A DNA stretch of 64,000 nt from JAAYPI01 sp963668615 (GCA_963668615.2 CAXXCL010000003.1:124001-188000); one strand, 5' to 3'. Shown: positions 25,487 to 35,392, counted from the stretch's first letter. Notes: generated by a model from the sequence alone, not told the origin. Program-made: numbers and translations.

Positions 25487-26227
25487 ATGAATACTATTAT
25501 TCAAGTACAAAATTTAGAAAGAGATTTTCAGGTAGGAAGCGAAACAGTACGTGCTCTTAAAGGTATTTCATTTTCCATTAATGAAGGTGAATTTGTGAGC
25601 ATAATGGGTACAAGTGGAAGCGGAAAATCTACGTTGCTTAATATTTTAGGATGCCTCGATCGACCTACAAGCGGAGAATACTTTATCGACGGAATAGCCA
25701 TTAGCGAAAGGACCAAAGATGAATTATCTACTATAAGAAATAGAAAAATCGGATTTGTTTTTCAGTCATATAATTTGTTGGCACGAACTACAGCATTAGA
25801 AAATGTAGAATTGCCTTTACTGTACAATAATACTATTTCTCCTAAGGAAAGAAAAGAAAGAGCTATAGCTGTTCTAGAAAAAGTAGGATTACAAGATAGA
25901 ATGCACCACATGCCTAATCAACTTTCCGGAGGACAACAACAACGTGTAGCGATTGCCAGAGCCTTAATCAACGATCCTGTCATTTTATTGGCTGACGAAG
26001 CTACCGGAAACTTGGATACTCGGACCTCGTACGAAATAATGAGTTTATTCCAAAAGCTAAATGAAACAGGTAAAACAATTGCTTTTGTTACTCACGAACC
26101 TGACATTGCAATTTTTACGGGACGAACTATTACTCTCCGCGATGGACACATTTTAAAAGAAGAATTGACACAACCGAAATCGGCAAAAGAAGCATTGGCA
26201 GGATTGCCTCAAGAAAAAAATAATTAA
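25487..26227 (+). CDS. MacB/LolD-type ABC transporter ATP-binding protein
   Basis: ATPase with Walker A GTSGSGKSTLLN, Q-loop FVFQSYNLL, signature LSGGQQQRVAIARAL, Walker B VILLADEATGNLD and H-loop VTHEPDI. I chose ATG at 25487 (MNTIIQVQNLERDF), four bases past the preceding stop; an in-frame upstream ATG at 25436 would overlap the adaptor gene without family support. Confidence 0.93.
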   Translation: MNTIIQVQNLERDFQVGSETVRALKGISFSINEGEFVSIMGTSGSGKSTLLNILGCLDRPTSGEYFIDGIAISERTKDELSTIRNRKIGFVFQSYNLLARTTALENVELPLLYNNTISPKERKERAIAVLEKVGLQDRMHHMPNQLSGGQQQRVAIARALINDPVILLADEATGNLDTRTSYEIMSLFQKLNETGKTIAFVTHEPDIAIFTGRTITLRDGHILKEELTQPKSAKEALAGLPQEKNN

Positions 26228-26238
26228 TCACACACGAT

Positions 26239-27459
26239 ATGAAACTTCTAAATCTTTTAAAGATAGCATATAAAGCCCTTATTCGTAACAAGACAAGAGC
26301 CCTACTCACAATGCTAGGAATTGTCATAGGCATTTCATCAGTTATTGCTATGGTAAGTTTAGGTCAAAGCTCACAACAAAATATCAATAACGAAATATCC
26401 AGCATGGGAACGAATCTTATCATGGTGATGAGAAATAATCAAAGACAAGGTGGTGTCAGTATCGGTTCAAGCAATGTACAATCTTTAACAGCAAAAGACT
26501 GTGATGCTATTTTAAAAAATGCCCAATATGTAAGTAAAGTGTCTCCGATAGTAAATGCCAACGGACAACTAGTATACGGTTCTAACAACTGGCCGGGTAG
26601 TATGCAGGGAACCTCCCCTGATATCATGAGTATTAAAAAATATGAATTAGCCTCAGGTACAAGCTTTACCGAAAAAGAAGTGAAAAGTTATGCCAAAGTA
26701 TGTATTATTGGAAAAACAGTCGTTGAAAATCTTTTTAAAAACGGAGAAGATCCAATAGGAAAACAAATTCGTTTTGGTAAAATTCCATTCAAGGTTATTG
26801 GAGTACTGGAAGAAAAAGGTGAAAATCAAATGGGACAAGACCAAGACGATATAGTTCTTGCTCCCTATACCACCGTTCAAAAAAGAATATTAGCCGTTGA
26901 TTTTATTCATATGATTATGGCTTCGGCTTCTTCGGAAGAAGTTGCCACAAAAGCTACCGAAGAGATTGAAAGTATTTTGAAGGCCCAACATAAAATAAAA
27001 GAAAACGAAACTGCTGACTTTCAAGTACGTACACAACAAGAAATGCTTGAAATGATGAGTTCCGTTAGTGGTTTTATAACCATACTATTGGCAGCCATAG
27101 CTTCCATTTCGTTAGTAGTTGGGGGCATTGGCATTATGAATATCATGTATGTAACGGTTACTGAACGCACCAAAGAAATAGGTTTGCGTATGTCAATCGG
27201 TGCAAAAAACAAAGATATAATGCTACAATTCCTATGCGAGAGTACAATTCTCAGCCTGATCGGGGGAATTATAGGCATCATTTTCGGACTTGTTGTTTCT
27301 TACATTGTTTCTTATGCACTCACTTGGCCATTCATCGTTAGCTCAACAGCCGTCGTTATTTCGTTCTTTGTTTGTGCTGCTACCGGTATATTTTTTGGAT
27401 GGTATCCTGCCAAAAAGGCTGCATCTCTCGACCCAATAAACGCTTTACGTTACGAATAA
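26239..27459 (+). CDS. MacB-type ABC transporter permease
   Basis: Permease of 406 residues: N-terminal helix (residues ~20-42, ALLTMLGIVIGISSVIAMVS), a large periplasmic MacB_PCD domain, then three helices near residues 275-300, 330-355 and 365-390. The loop MNIMYVTVTERTKEIGLRMSIGA is the FtsX-family coupling segment. Unlike E. coli MacB it is separate from its ATPase. Confidence 0.92.
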   Translation: MKLLNLLKIAYKALIRNKTRALLTMLGIVIGISSVIAMVSLGQSSQQNINNEISSMGTNLIMVMRNNQRQGGVSIGSSNVQSLTAKDCDAILKNAQYVSKVSPIVNANGQLVYGSNNWPGSMQGTSPDIMSIKKYELASGTSFTEKEVKSYAKVCIIGKTVVENLFKNGEDPIGKQIRFGKIPFKVIGVLEEKGENQMGQDQDDIVLAPYTTVQKRILAVDFIHMIMASASSEEVATKATEEIESILKAQHKIKENETADFQVRTQQEMLEMMSSVSGFITILLAAIASISLVVGGIGIMNIMYVTVTERTKEIGLRMSIGAKNKDIMLQFLCESTILSLIGGIIGIIFGLVVSYIVSYALTWPFIVSSTAVVISFFVCAATGIFFGWYPAKKAASLDPINALRYE

Positions 27460-27482
27460 TTTGTTATTTTTGTAGAAAAGTT

Positions 27483-28538
27483 ATGCAACAACAACCGTTA
27501 ACATATAAAAAAGCTCTATTCTTCGCATTGGGAATCAGCATATTTCTGAATATGTTATTCCTCGTTGCTTTCATGTACGGAAAATATTTCACAATGTCTC
27601 GCATAGAAGAATCTTCTCCTCAACACCCAAGGTTAGATTTTGACATCATTGCATTACATATTTTATTAAACTTTGTTATTGCTTTTGTCCTTTACGTATT
27701 AAATTTTAAGATACTCAAATCTAAACTTTATTTTAAACAAAAAATTTTTGCTTCAATCGGATTCAGCATCATAGTAACAATATGCCTCAGTTTACTATTT
27801 TATTTTTTACAAATGCACTTTCTTATTCATGATGATGGTCCTCAGCATTTTCATTTCTTAATCAGTAGCTTAACTCGAGATTTCTTCATCGCGATAATTG
27901 TTGTCTTTTCTTCCTTAATAATATACTTGTCGCATCAACAGCAACAAACTGTGCTGGAAAACGAAACTCTGTTATCAGAAAATCTGAGAGCTCATTATGA
28001 AGCATTGAAGAATCAGGTTAACCCACATTTTCTCTTCAACTCCTTAAACACACTTAATTCTCTTATTAAAATTGATGCCGATAAAGCCCAAAACTACGTT
28101 CAACAGCTTTCTTCCGTATTTCGTTATACACTTCAGAATCAAGAAATAATAACACTGAAAGAAGAAATGGATTTCACACAATCTTATTGTCAACTGATGC
28201 AAATACGGTATGGAGAAAATCTAAAATTCGTACAACAAATCGATGAAAAATATTATTCATACAAAATTATGCCCCTTAGTTTACAAATATTGGTAGAGAA
28301 CTCTATTAAACACAATGTTGTAAGTAATAAACATCCTTTAACCATTATTATAAAGACAACAGTTGAGGACAATATTATTGTCAGCAACCCTATACAACCT
28401 AAAATACAACCTGAACAAGGCAATGGAATTGGTTTGGTAAATCTATCGGAACGCTACCGATTAATGTGGAAAAAAGAAATCTCAATTGACAAAAAAAATG
28501 ATATGTTTGAGGTAACTATTCCTTTGATAAAAGTATAA
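27483..28538 (+). CDS. LytS-type sensor histidine kinase
   Basis: Sensor kinase of about 351 residues starting MQQQPLTYKKALFFALG at 27483. Four predicted helices in the first 150 residues, no large sensor domain; then a His_kinase domain with phospho-accepting His in NQVNPHFLFNSLNTLNSLI and an ATPase region ending GNGIGLVNLSERY. Pairs with the response regulator that follows. Confidence 0.88.
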   Translation: MQQQPLTYKKALFFALGISIFLNMLFLVAFMYGKYFTMSRIEESSPQHPRLDFDIIALHILLNFVIAFVLYVLNFKILKSKLYFKQKIFASIGFSIIVTICLSLLFYFLQMHFLIHDDGPQHFHFLISSLTRDFFIAIIVVFSSLIIYLSHQQQQTVLENETLLSENLRAHYEALKNQVNPHFLFNSLNTLNSLIKIDADKAQNYVQQLSSVFRYTLQNQEIITLKEEMDFTQSYCQLMQIRYGENLKFVQQIDEKYYSYKIMPLSLQILVENSIKHNVVSNKHPLTIIIKTTVEDNIIVSNPIQPKIQPEQGNGIGLVNLSERYRLMWKKEISIDKKNDMFEVTIPLIKV

Positions 28539-28547
28539 TCTGAGGTT

Positions 28548-29309
28548 ATGAAAACAGTTATTATTGAAGATGAAATATTGGCAGCACAAAACCTGGAACT
28601 TCTGATTCGAAAAATTGATTCAGAGGTAGAAATCTTGTGTATACTCCAATCTATTGAGGAAAGTATCGAATGGTTTCAAACTCACACCATGCCCGATTTA
28701 GTCTTCATGGACATTCATTTGGCGGACGGTTCCTCGTTTGCTATTTTCGATGAAGTAAAGATTTCTTGTCCTATTATTTTCACAACTGCCTACAACGAAT
28801 ATGCCCTAAAAGCTTTCGAAGTAAACAGCATCGACTATTTACTGAAACCCATTAACGAAAAAGACCTACAAAGAGCTCTTTCAAAATATAAAAACTGGAC
28901 AAAAAAAGGCTCTGATAACAACGACCTAATTAATAAACTCCTCTCTGAGCTAAAACAAACTGAGTCAATCTATAAATCATATTTTTTAGTTCCGGAAAAA
29001 GACAAACTAATACCTCTTGCAGTAAAAGATATTGCTTACACTTATATTGATACAAAAACGGTGAAAATCATCACTTTCAATGGGAAAACATTCTTTATGA
29101 ACCAGACACTGGATGAACTGATGGAACAATTAAATCCGAATGATTTTTTCAGAGCCAATCGCCAATATATCATTTCTCACCACGCGGTTAAAGAAATTTC
29201 CATCTGGTTTGCAAGCAAAATTCTCATTTCATTATCCGTAAATACCCCTGATAAAATTGTAATAAGTAAAGCACGCGTCGGCGAGTTCAAAAAATGGTAT
29301 TCAAAATAA
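28548..29309 (+). CDS. LytTR-family response regulator
   Basis: Regulator of 253 residues: receiver domain with phospho-acceptor in MPDLVFMDIHLADGSS and conserved Lys in YLLKPINEKD, then a LytTR DNA-binding domain (NDFFRANRQYIISHHAVKEI). Ten bases after the kinase; the pair likely controls the efflux operon that precedes it. Confidence 0.9.
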   Translation: MKTVIIEDEILAAQNLELLIRKIDSEVEILCILQSIEESIEWFQTHTMPDLVFMDIHLADGSSFAIFDEVKISCPIIFTTAYNEYALKAFEVNSIDYLLKPINEKDLQRALSKYKNWTKKGSDNNDLINKLLSELKQTESIYKSYFLVPEKDKLIPLAVKDIAYTYIDTKTVKIITFNGKTFFMNQTLDELMEQLNPNDFFRANRQYIISHHAVKEISIWFASKILISLSVNTPDKIVISKARVGEFKKWYSK

Positions 29310-29358
29310 GATTTTTTGTAACTTAATATTGCTTTGCGAAAGGTATAAAAATACTGTT

Positions 29359-29415
29359 ATGAAAAAGAAAATCTTTGTATTAATAGGTTTTCCATTATAC
29401 TCTGTTTTGGTATAA
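29359..29415 (+). CDS. 18-codon ORF, possible remnant of a secreted protein
   Basis: Reads MKKKIFVLIGFPLYSVLV and stops. It looks like the start of a signal peptide cut short, with no continuing frame in the 70 bases before the terminator. May be a decayed gene start or chance. Confidence 0.2.
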   Translation: MKKKIFVLIGFPLYSVLV

Positions 29416-29486
29416 CCGAGAGTATTAATTTTTTTCATATAGGAGGATGGAGGACAAAAGGGTAAAATTCATTCAAAATCTGAAAC

Positions 29487-29521
29487 AAAAAAAAGGTAAA
29501 ACAACTTGTTTTACCTTTTTT
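29487..29521. terminator. bidirectional terminator
   Basis: GGTAAAACA (29495-29503) pairs with TGTTTTACC (29507-29515), with A-run before and T-run after. Lies between the convergent efflux-operon end and biotin-carrier gene. Confidence 0.8.
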
Positions 29522-29536
29522 ACAATGATAGTCTAA

Positions 29537-29968
29537 CTATTCAATAACAATAAGAGTTGCATCTTCCGATACTGAATCTCCTTGTTCTATCTTTATCTCC
29601 ACTACTTTTCCATCTCTATCGGAATTAATACAATTTTCCATTTTCATAGCTTCAAGGACAACCAATTTCTGTCCTACTTGAACCATATCACCCACTTTTA
29701 CGTGGATAGATAAAATAACTCCCGGAAGTGGTGCCTTAATTCCTCCTTTATGACCACCAGAAGCATGTGCCGGCTTAACTGTGGTTGTAACAGGCGTAGA
29801 AAGTGGAGCAGAATTCGAGACTGGTTTTACCACTTCTTTTTGGGTAATGCTTTCCTTTTCTACGTGATAAGAAACACCATTAACTTCTACATCAGCAGAA
29901 GTATTGTCAACGTTATTTATATTTACTTTATACTTATTCCCGTTTATAACAAAATCATATTCTTTCAT
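29537..29968 (-). CDS. biotin carboxyl carrier protein of acyl-CoA (de)carboxylase
   Basis: Biotinylated carrier of 143 residues. C-terminal biotinyl domain with LEAMKMENCIN (biotin on the Lys, about residue 109), preceded by a Pro/Ala/Thr-rich hinge and an N-terminal beta segment MKEYDFVINGNKYKVNINNV. With the OadG-like membrane protein, carboxyltransferase and epimerase it forms a methylmalonyl-CoA decarboxylase set. Confidence 0.9.
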   Translation of the reverse strand: MKEYDFVINGNKYKVNINNVDNTSADVEVNGVSYHVEKESITQKEVVKPVSNSAPLSTPVTTTVKPAHASGGHKGGIKAPLPGVILSIHVKVGDMVQVGQKLVVLEAMKMENCINSDRDGKVVEIKIEQGDSVSEDATLIVIE

Positions 29969-29990
29969 GGGTCTTTAATTTTAAGTTTGT

Positions 29991-30449
29991 TTATTTTCTT
30001 GTAGGAAGAGTACGTAAGCCGTAAATTTTTGAACTCCAAGGAGAATACGTACGTTCAACTTTTTTCATGGTCAATCTTGTTTGTTGTATATCATGCGATT
30101 TTGACTGATATTGATACAAAGCCATTGCAATAGCTGCATACACTTCACCGGAATCATTTTTGACAGGTTTTGCTTCTTCTGACTGTAAGACAACAGGAAC
30201 AACTTCCTCCTGTTTTTTTTGCGTAATGCTTATCAACTTGCGTGTAAGCCTAAGCAACAAAAACGATAAAATCAATGCCAAAAAAACTGCTACTGCAACC
30301 AATACAAATAGAACAACTCCATAAGAATCACTATTGTGAACAAGAGCTTGTGCAGTTTCTCCCGTTTTTTCTTGTGCAAATACACTCTGCAAGGTCAGCA
30401 CAAGTGTCGATAAAAACAAAATTACTTTTTTATTTTTTAGTATGTCCAT
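29991..30449 (-). CDS. OadG/MmdD-like membrane subunit
   Basis: Protein of 152 residues: possible signal segment (ILFLSTLVLTLQSVFAQ), a second strong membrane helix around residues 45-68 (VVLFVLVAVAVFLALILSFLLL), then a cytoplasmic tail with AAIAMALYQYQSKSHD as found in sodium-pump decarboxylase gamma/delta subunits. It assembles biotin carrier and pump. The beta (pore) subunit is not in this window. Confidence 0.7.
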   Translation of the reverse strand: MDILKNKKVILFLSTLVLTLQSVFAQEKTGETAQALVHNSDSYGVVLFVLVAVAVFLALILSFLLLRLTRKLISITQKKQEEVVPVVLQSEEAKPVKNDSGEVYAAIAMALYQYQSKSHDIQQTRLTMKKVERTYSPWSSKIYGLRTLPTRK

Positions 30450-30460
30450 ACCAAATCTAA

Positions 30461-32017
30461 TTATAAAGGTAAATTATCATGCTTCTTAGCCGGATTTGTC
30501 TGTTTTTTGGTAGCAAGCTGTTGTAAAGAACGAATAATACGAAAACGAGTATTTTTAGGTTCTATTACATCATCAATATATCCATATTTAGCAGCATTAT
30601 AAGGATTGGCAAAAAGTTGTTTATACTCGGCAACTTTATCGGCTTTAAACTGTTCTGGATTTTCAACCGTTTGCATTTCTTTCCCAAAAAGAACTTCGAC
30701 AGCTCCTTCCGGTCCCATAACGGCTATCTCAGCAGTTGGCCAAGCATAATTAATATCTCCGCGCAATTGTTTGGAGCTCATCACACAATGAGCACCTCCG
30801 TAAGATTTACGTAAAGTAATTGTTATTTTAGGTACAGTAGCTTCACCATAAGCATAAAGCAATTTGGCACCGTGTAAGATTACTCCATTATATTCTTGCT
30901 GCGTTCCCGGCAAAAATCCCGGTACATCCACAAATGTTACCAAAGGAATATTGAACGCATCACAGAAACGAACAAAACGAGCAGCTTTACGTGAAGAATT
31001 ACTATCTAAAACTCCTGCCATCACTTTAGGTTGATTGGCTACAATACCGACAGAAACACCATTAAAACGAGCAAACCCAACAATAATGTTGGCTGCATAA
31101 TTTTTATGAACTTCCAAAAACTCCCCATTGTCAATAACAGCACCCAATACCTCATACATATCATATGGTTTATTCGGATTGTCAGGAATAATATCATTTA
31201 ATGAATCTTCCAATCTATTAATAGGATCGGTACATTCAACCATTGGTGCTTCTTCCATATTATTTTGTGGCAAGAAACTAATCAATTTTTGAATACATTG
31301 AATTCCTTCTTCTTCAGAATCAACAGCAAAATGAGCCACGCCCGATTTTGTGGAGTGAACACTTGCACCACCTAATTGTTCTTGGGTTACATCTTCTCCC
31401 AAGACTGACTTCACGACCTTCGGACCAGTTAAAAACATATAGCTGGAACCTTTAGTCATTATATTAAAATCTGTAAGAGCAGGTGAATAAACTGCACCAC
31501 CGGCACAAGGACCAAAAATAGCGGATATTTGAGGCACAACACCTGACGCTAAAATATTGCGTTGAAAAATCTCGGTATATCCTGCCAAAGCCGTTACACC
31601 TTCTTGAATACGAGCACCACCCGAATCATTGATTCCAATAACAGGGGCACCCATCTTCATTGCTAAATCCATCACCTTACATATTTTCAAAGCCATGGTT
31701 TCAGACAGAGAACCTCCTTCTACGGTAAAATCTTGGGCATATACATAAACTAAACGTCCATTTATGGTACCATTACCCGTCACGACCCCATCTCCAAGAT
31801 ATGATTCTTTCTTGTCCATATCAAAGTTTGTACAACGATGTTGTACAAACATATCAAGTTCTTCAAAACTACCTTCATCCAAAAGCATGTTGATACGTTC
31901 ACGAGCTGTATATTTACCCTTCTTGTGTTGACTTTCAATTCGTTTTTCTCCACCGCCAAGACGTGCTTTTTTACGAAGGGCTATTAATTCGGTTACCTTT
32001 TCGAGTTGATTACTCAT
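30461..32017 (-). CDS. mmdA: methylmalonyl-CoA decarboxylase / propionyl-CoA carboxylase carboxyltransferase
   Basis: Complete carboxyltransferase of 518 residues. Motifs: GINDSGGARIQEGVTALAGY, GPCAGGAVYSPALTDF, and C-terminal YGGAHCVMSSKQLRGD. The cluster mce-carboxyltransferase-OadG-biotin carrier indicates methylmalonyl-CoA decarboxylation to propionyl-CoA, possibly linked to sodium export. The alternative, a propionyl-CoA carboxylase beta subunit, cannot be excluded from this subunit alone. Confidence 0.9.
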   Translation of the reverse strand: MSNQLEKVTELIALRKKARLGGGEKRIESQHKKGKYTARERINMLLDEGSFEELDMFVQHRCTNFDMDKKESYLGDGVVTGNGTINGRLVYVYAQDFTVEGGSLSETMALKICKVMDLAMKMGAPVIGINDSGGARIQEGVTALAGYTEIFQRNILASGVVPQISAIFGPCAGGAVYSPALTDFNIMTKGSSYMFLTGPKVVKSVLGEDVTQEQLGGASVHSTKSGVAHFAVDSEEEGIQCIQKLISFLPQNNMEEAPMVECTDPINRLEDSLNDIIPDNPNKPYDMYEVLGAVIDNGEFLEVHKNYAANIIVGFARFNGVSVGIVANQPKVMAGVLDSNSSRKAARFVRFCDAFNIPLVTFVDVPGFLPGTQQEYNGVILHGAKLLYAYGEATVPKITITLRKSYGGAHCVMSSKQLRGDINYAWPTAEIAVMGPEGAVEVLFGKEMQTVENPEQFKADKVAEYKQLFANPYNAAKYGYIDDVIEPKNTRFRIIRSLQQLATKKQTNPAKKHDNLPL

Positions 32018-32049
32018 TTTTGTTTTTAATTTAAAATTAAAAAATATCT

Positions 32050-32463
32050 TTATTTAGGACTTTCACAAAGTTCAGTCAAAACACTTAAAGTTGATTTTGG
32101 ATGAAGAAATGCAATATTAAGATTTTCAGCTCCTTTACGGGGAGCTTTGTCAATAAGTTGAACACCTTTTTGTTCAACCAATTTTAATTGATCGCCTAAA
32201 TTATCAACAGCAAATGCAATGTGGTGAACACCACCTCTTCCACCATTTTTTTCAATAAATTTTGCTATTGTACTATCCGGACTAGTTGGTTCAAGTAGTT
32301 CAATTTTCACTTCTCCAACCTTAATAAAAGCTGTTCTCACTTTTTGATCCGGCACTTCTTCAATCGCGTAACAAGAAAGTCCCAATACATTTTCATAGAA
32401 AGGTAATGCTTCCTCTATACTAGGCACAGCAATACCGATGTGTTCGATTTTTTTTGGTTTCAT
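32050..32463 (-). CDS. mce: methylmalonyl-CoA epimerase
   Basis: Interconverts (S)- and (R)-methylmalonyl-CoA, joining mutase to decarboxylase. It is 137 residues, VOC fold: HIGIAVPSIEEALPFY (first metal His), VKIELLEP, and GGVHHIAFAVDNL (second His). Thirty-two bases upstream of the carboxyltransferase. Confidence 0.94.
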   Translation of the reverse strand: MKPKKIEHIGIAVPSIEEALPFYENVLGLSCYAIEEVPDQKVRTAFIKVGEVKIELLEPTSPDSTIAKFIEKNGGRGGVHHIAFAVDNLGDQLKLVEQKGVQLIDKAPRKGAENLNIAFLHPKSTLSVLTELCESPK

Positions 32464-32491
32464 TTATATTTTATTTTTAAGTTATGAATAT

Positions 32492-33547
32492 TTATTCTTT
32501 CCCTATTACCAATTTTTTAAATTCCCTAATAGGCTTTCCTTCTTCAAGTAAATGACCACCCATCATCTTTCTTTTGTACAAAATATACCAAATACTTAGC
32601 CCCAAAAAGATGATAAGGGAAAGTATATATTGCAAAAATAAGGGCATAGCGAAGTAATTAATTGCGGACACGAATATACCTAAAAATATTTGTATTCCAA
32701 AATAGAAAGAAGAAACACACAAATGGGATTTTTCACCTTGATTACACAACAATTGAAACAAATGAATGCGGTGAGGCTTAAAAATATTTTGACCAATTAA
32801 CAAACGTTGCAAAACCGTGTAACCAGCCTCTATAATAACAACACTAAAGAGAAGGATATAAACAAAATTTTCCGTTTTTATAATAAGGCTACACAAAACA
32901 TACATAACCATGAAACCTAGAAAAATAGAACCGACATCACCACAAAAACAGGCAGGACTATTCCTAAAATTAAAGAACATAAAAATCAAGCACGGAATAG
33001 ACAGGAAAATAAGAAAATTCGAATCAATAAATTCCACAATAAAAGTATTAATGAAGAAAGTTGAAATAAAAAAGGCCAAACTTAAGCCTCCAATCATTCC
33101 ATTAACTCCATCCATGAAATTATACAAATTAACACCACCGACAAACAATATTGCTAAAAACACGACAGCAAACCAATCTACCAATCTCAGAGACAAAATA
33201 TGTATTTGAAAATCGGTTTTCAATTGCCACATCAACAAGAAAACAGCCAAAAAATGAATACACAACCTAATAAAAAACCAGATTTCTTTAATATCATCAA
33301 TAAAACTAATGATTGCCAAAAGAATAGCTGCAACAGACAAGTACAAAGGAATAGGTTTCTTTTGCCAAAACAAATATCCAATATACAATACATAGCTAAT
33401 ACAAAAAATGATACCAGCTCCTGTAACAACCGGCCTTTGATGTGAACTCCTCTCATTAACATGTGCAATAATTCCGTATTTACGAGCCAAGAGACAATAC
33501 ACATTGAGACAAAGAAGTAAAATCAAAAAAACCAAAAAATATACCAT
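32492..33547 (-). CDS. WecA/MraY-family glycosyl-1-phosphate transferase
   Basis: Polytopic membrane protein of 351 residues (about ten helices) that transfers a sugar phosphate from a UDP-sugar to undecaprenyl phosphate. Acidic motifs: FIDDIKEIW (DD), YNFMDGVNGMIGG, and CGDVGSIFLGF; a HRIHLFQLL motif lies late. Probably starts O-antigen or other surface glycan synthesis. It may be the first gene of the run down to the biotin carrier (28-base gap to mce). Confidence 0.85.
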   Translation of the reverse strand: MVYFLVFLILLLCLNVYCLLARKYGIIAHVNERSSHQRPVVTGAGIIFCISYVLYIGYLFWQKKPIPLYLSVAAILLAIISFIDDIKEIWFFIRLCIHFLAVFLLMWQLKTDFQIHILSLRLVDWFAVVFLAILFVGGVNLYNFMDGVNGMIGGLSLAFFISTFFINTFIVEFIDSNFLIFLSIPCLIFMFFNFRNSPACFCGDVGSIFLGFMVMYVLCSLIIKTENFVYILLFSVVIIEAGYTVLQRLLIGQNIFKPHRIHLFQLLCNQGEKSHLCVSSFYFGIQIFLGIFVSAINYFAMPLFLQYILSLIIFLGLSIWYILYKRKMMGGHLLEEGKPIREFKKLVIGKE

Positions 33548-33579
33548 ATCTACTGTTATATTTGAAAAAAAACAATGAT

Positions 33580-34810
33580 TTAATTAGTTTTCGTATTCGA
33601 ATTATATTTGTATCTAAAAATAACCGCGAAAGCAATAGCTACCACCAACGAATAACCAGCAAAAATAAACCAAGAAGTAGGCCAACCTGCCATATCTACA
33701 ATCCAACCTGCAACATAAGAGCCAATGAAAGCTCCGAAACCATTTGTCATGATCATAAAAACCCCTTGAGCACTCGAACGAATGGAAGAATCTGTTTCGC
33801 TTTCGACAAAAAGAGAACCGGAAATATTGAAAAAATCAAATGCTACGCCATAAACAATCATTGAAAGAACCAACATCCAAACACCATCGCCCGGATTACC
33901 CATTCCAAGCAAAGCAAAACGCAACACCCATGCAAACATACTGATTAACATTACTTTCTTTATTCCGAACTTTTTCAAGAAAAAAGGAATCAGAAGAATA
34001 CATAATGTTTCTGACGCTTGTGATAAGGAGATGAGAATATTAGCATGTTCAACACCGAAAGTACCTTTGTAAACCGGATTCTTACCAAAGAAGTTCGTTA
34101 AATAGTCATTAGCAAAGGCATTGGTTATCTGAAGAGACATGCCCAACATCATGGAAAAGACAAAAAATACAGCCATTTTTTTTTGCTTGAAGAGAGCAAA
34201 AGCACGTAATCCTAAATGATCAATCCATGATTTTTTTACCATTATCCTTACTTACTTCACAATTGGGAAGTGTAAAAGAATAAATACCTAATACAAAACC
34301 TATAGCCGCTGATAAATATAGTTGGCTGGAAGAATTGGCAAAGCCCAACAAATCAACAGAAAATCATAGAAACGATAAACCCGATAGTTTCCCCACACAC
34401 GAATGGGAGGAAAAGCTTTAACCGTATCTAAACCTCTTTTTGTAAGAGCGTTATATGCAACAGAATTGGACAATGCAATGGTTGGCATATAAAACATAAC
34501 ACTACACAAAAACTAATGGATACAAAGAAGAATAGTGAATTTGTGGTGCTGCAACAACAAGAAATCCGGCTGCTAAAATATGACAAATACCTAACAATTT
34601 TTGAGCGGGAATCCAACGATCGGCTACAATACCCATTATTGCGGGCATAAAAAGCGATGCAATACCCATTGTAGCAAAGAAACTACCTATTTGAAAACCT
34701 TCGAATTTCAACTGTCCACCAAGATACGCTCCAAGAGAAATAAGCCAAGCCCCCCAAATCGCATATTGGAGGAAATTCATTAAAATTAATCTTAGTTTGA
34801 GACTTTGCAT
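33580..34810 (-). pseudogene. MFS nucleoside-type transporter, broken by four +1 shifts
   Basis: The product begins MQSLKLRLILMNFLQYAIWG at 34810 and, pieced across frames, gives a full 12-helix transporter of about 410 residues resembling the NupG-like nucleoside:H+ symporters of Bacteroidota. The last 220 residues (33580-34242) are intact. Frame is lost near 34508-34512 (five T's on the coding strand), 34388-34390, 34360-34363 and 34231-34237 (seven A's); each is repaired by removing one base. Upstream neighbour is the DUF151 gene, 12 bases away. Either decayed or mis-sequenced. Confidence 0.8.
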
Positions 34811-34822
34811 TTAATTTTACGG

Positions 34823-35392
34823 TTATAATTCTTTTGTGTTATCCGAATCTCTTCGTTGTAATTCGTCTTTTAAAATAATAGCCTGTTCGTAATCTTCTAC
34901 CTCAACTGCTTTACGCAACATCTCCCGTAGTTCATCTTCCGCAAGGACTTTTAATATTTTTTGTATTTTTTACTACTTGAACCTTTTCCGATTGAGGACT
35001 GGTATTGTTGCAACAATTCTTCATCTATCAAAAATAGGACATCCACAACGTACAGCTATTGCTACTGCATCAGATGTACGTGCATCAATTTTGACTTCCC
35101 GCATACCGGAAGAACAAACTAACTCAGAAAAAAAAACTCTATCCTGTATTTTATTGATAACTACCCTCTCGATAGTAATATCAAAAGCTCTCACCAAATT
35201 AGAAATTAAATCATGCGTTAATGGTCTTGGTGATATGATATTTTTCCATTGGCAATGCTATGGCATGTGCTTCATTGAGACCTATTTCTATAAGTAAATA
35301 CCTACTAACCCGATACCTCTTTCAGCATAAGCGTATTAATTCCCACTATTAGAAACACCCACACTGACTCCAAAGACGTACAACTCAACCAT
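34823..35392 (-). pseudogene. DUF151 bifunctional nuclease with UVR motif, broken by five or six shifts
   Basis: Pieced across frames the product opens MVELYVFGVS, continues TLMLKEVSG, NEAHAIALPMEK and PRPLTHDLI, then has an intact stretch with KIDARTSDAVAIAVRCGCPI (the BFN domain core) and ends with a UVR-like motif, AVEVEDYEQAIILKDELQRR. Breaks lie near 35340, 35307, 35245, 35031 and 34950-34970. All but the last are clearly single extra bases; the last is two extra bases or one missing. Bacteroidota BFN proteins commonly have this BFN-plus-UVR layout. Confidence 0.8.

Noticed and set aside
33562..33864. Plus-strand ORF of 100 codons beginning MKKNNDLISFRIR
   Set aside because: Lies antisense to the intact C-terminal half of the MFS transporter, which has clear membrane helices.
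34977..35297. Plus-strand 106-codon ORF beginning MNLFRLRTGIVATILHLS
   Set aside because: It is the antisense shadow of the broken DUF151 gene; the minus strand encodes the recognisable BFN core.
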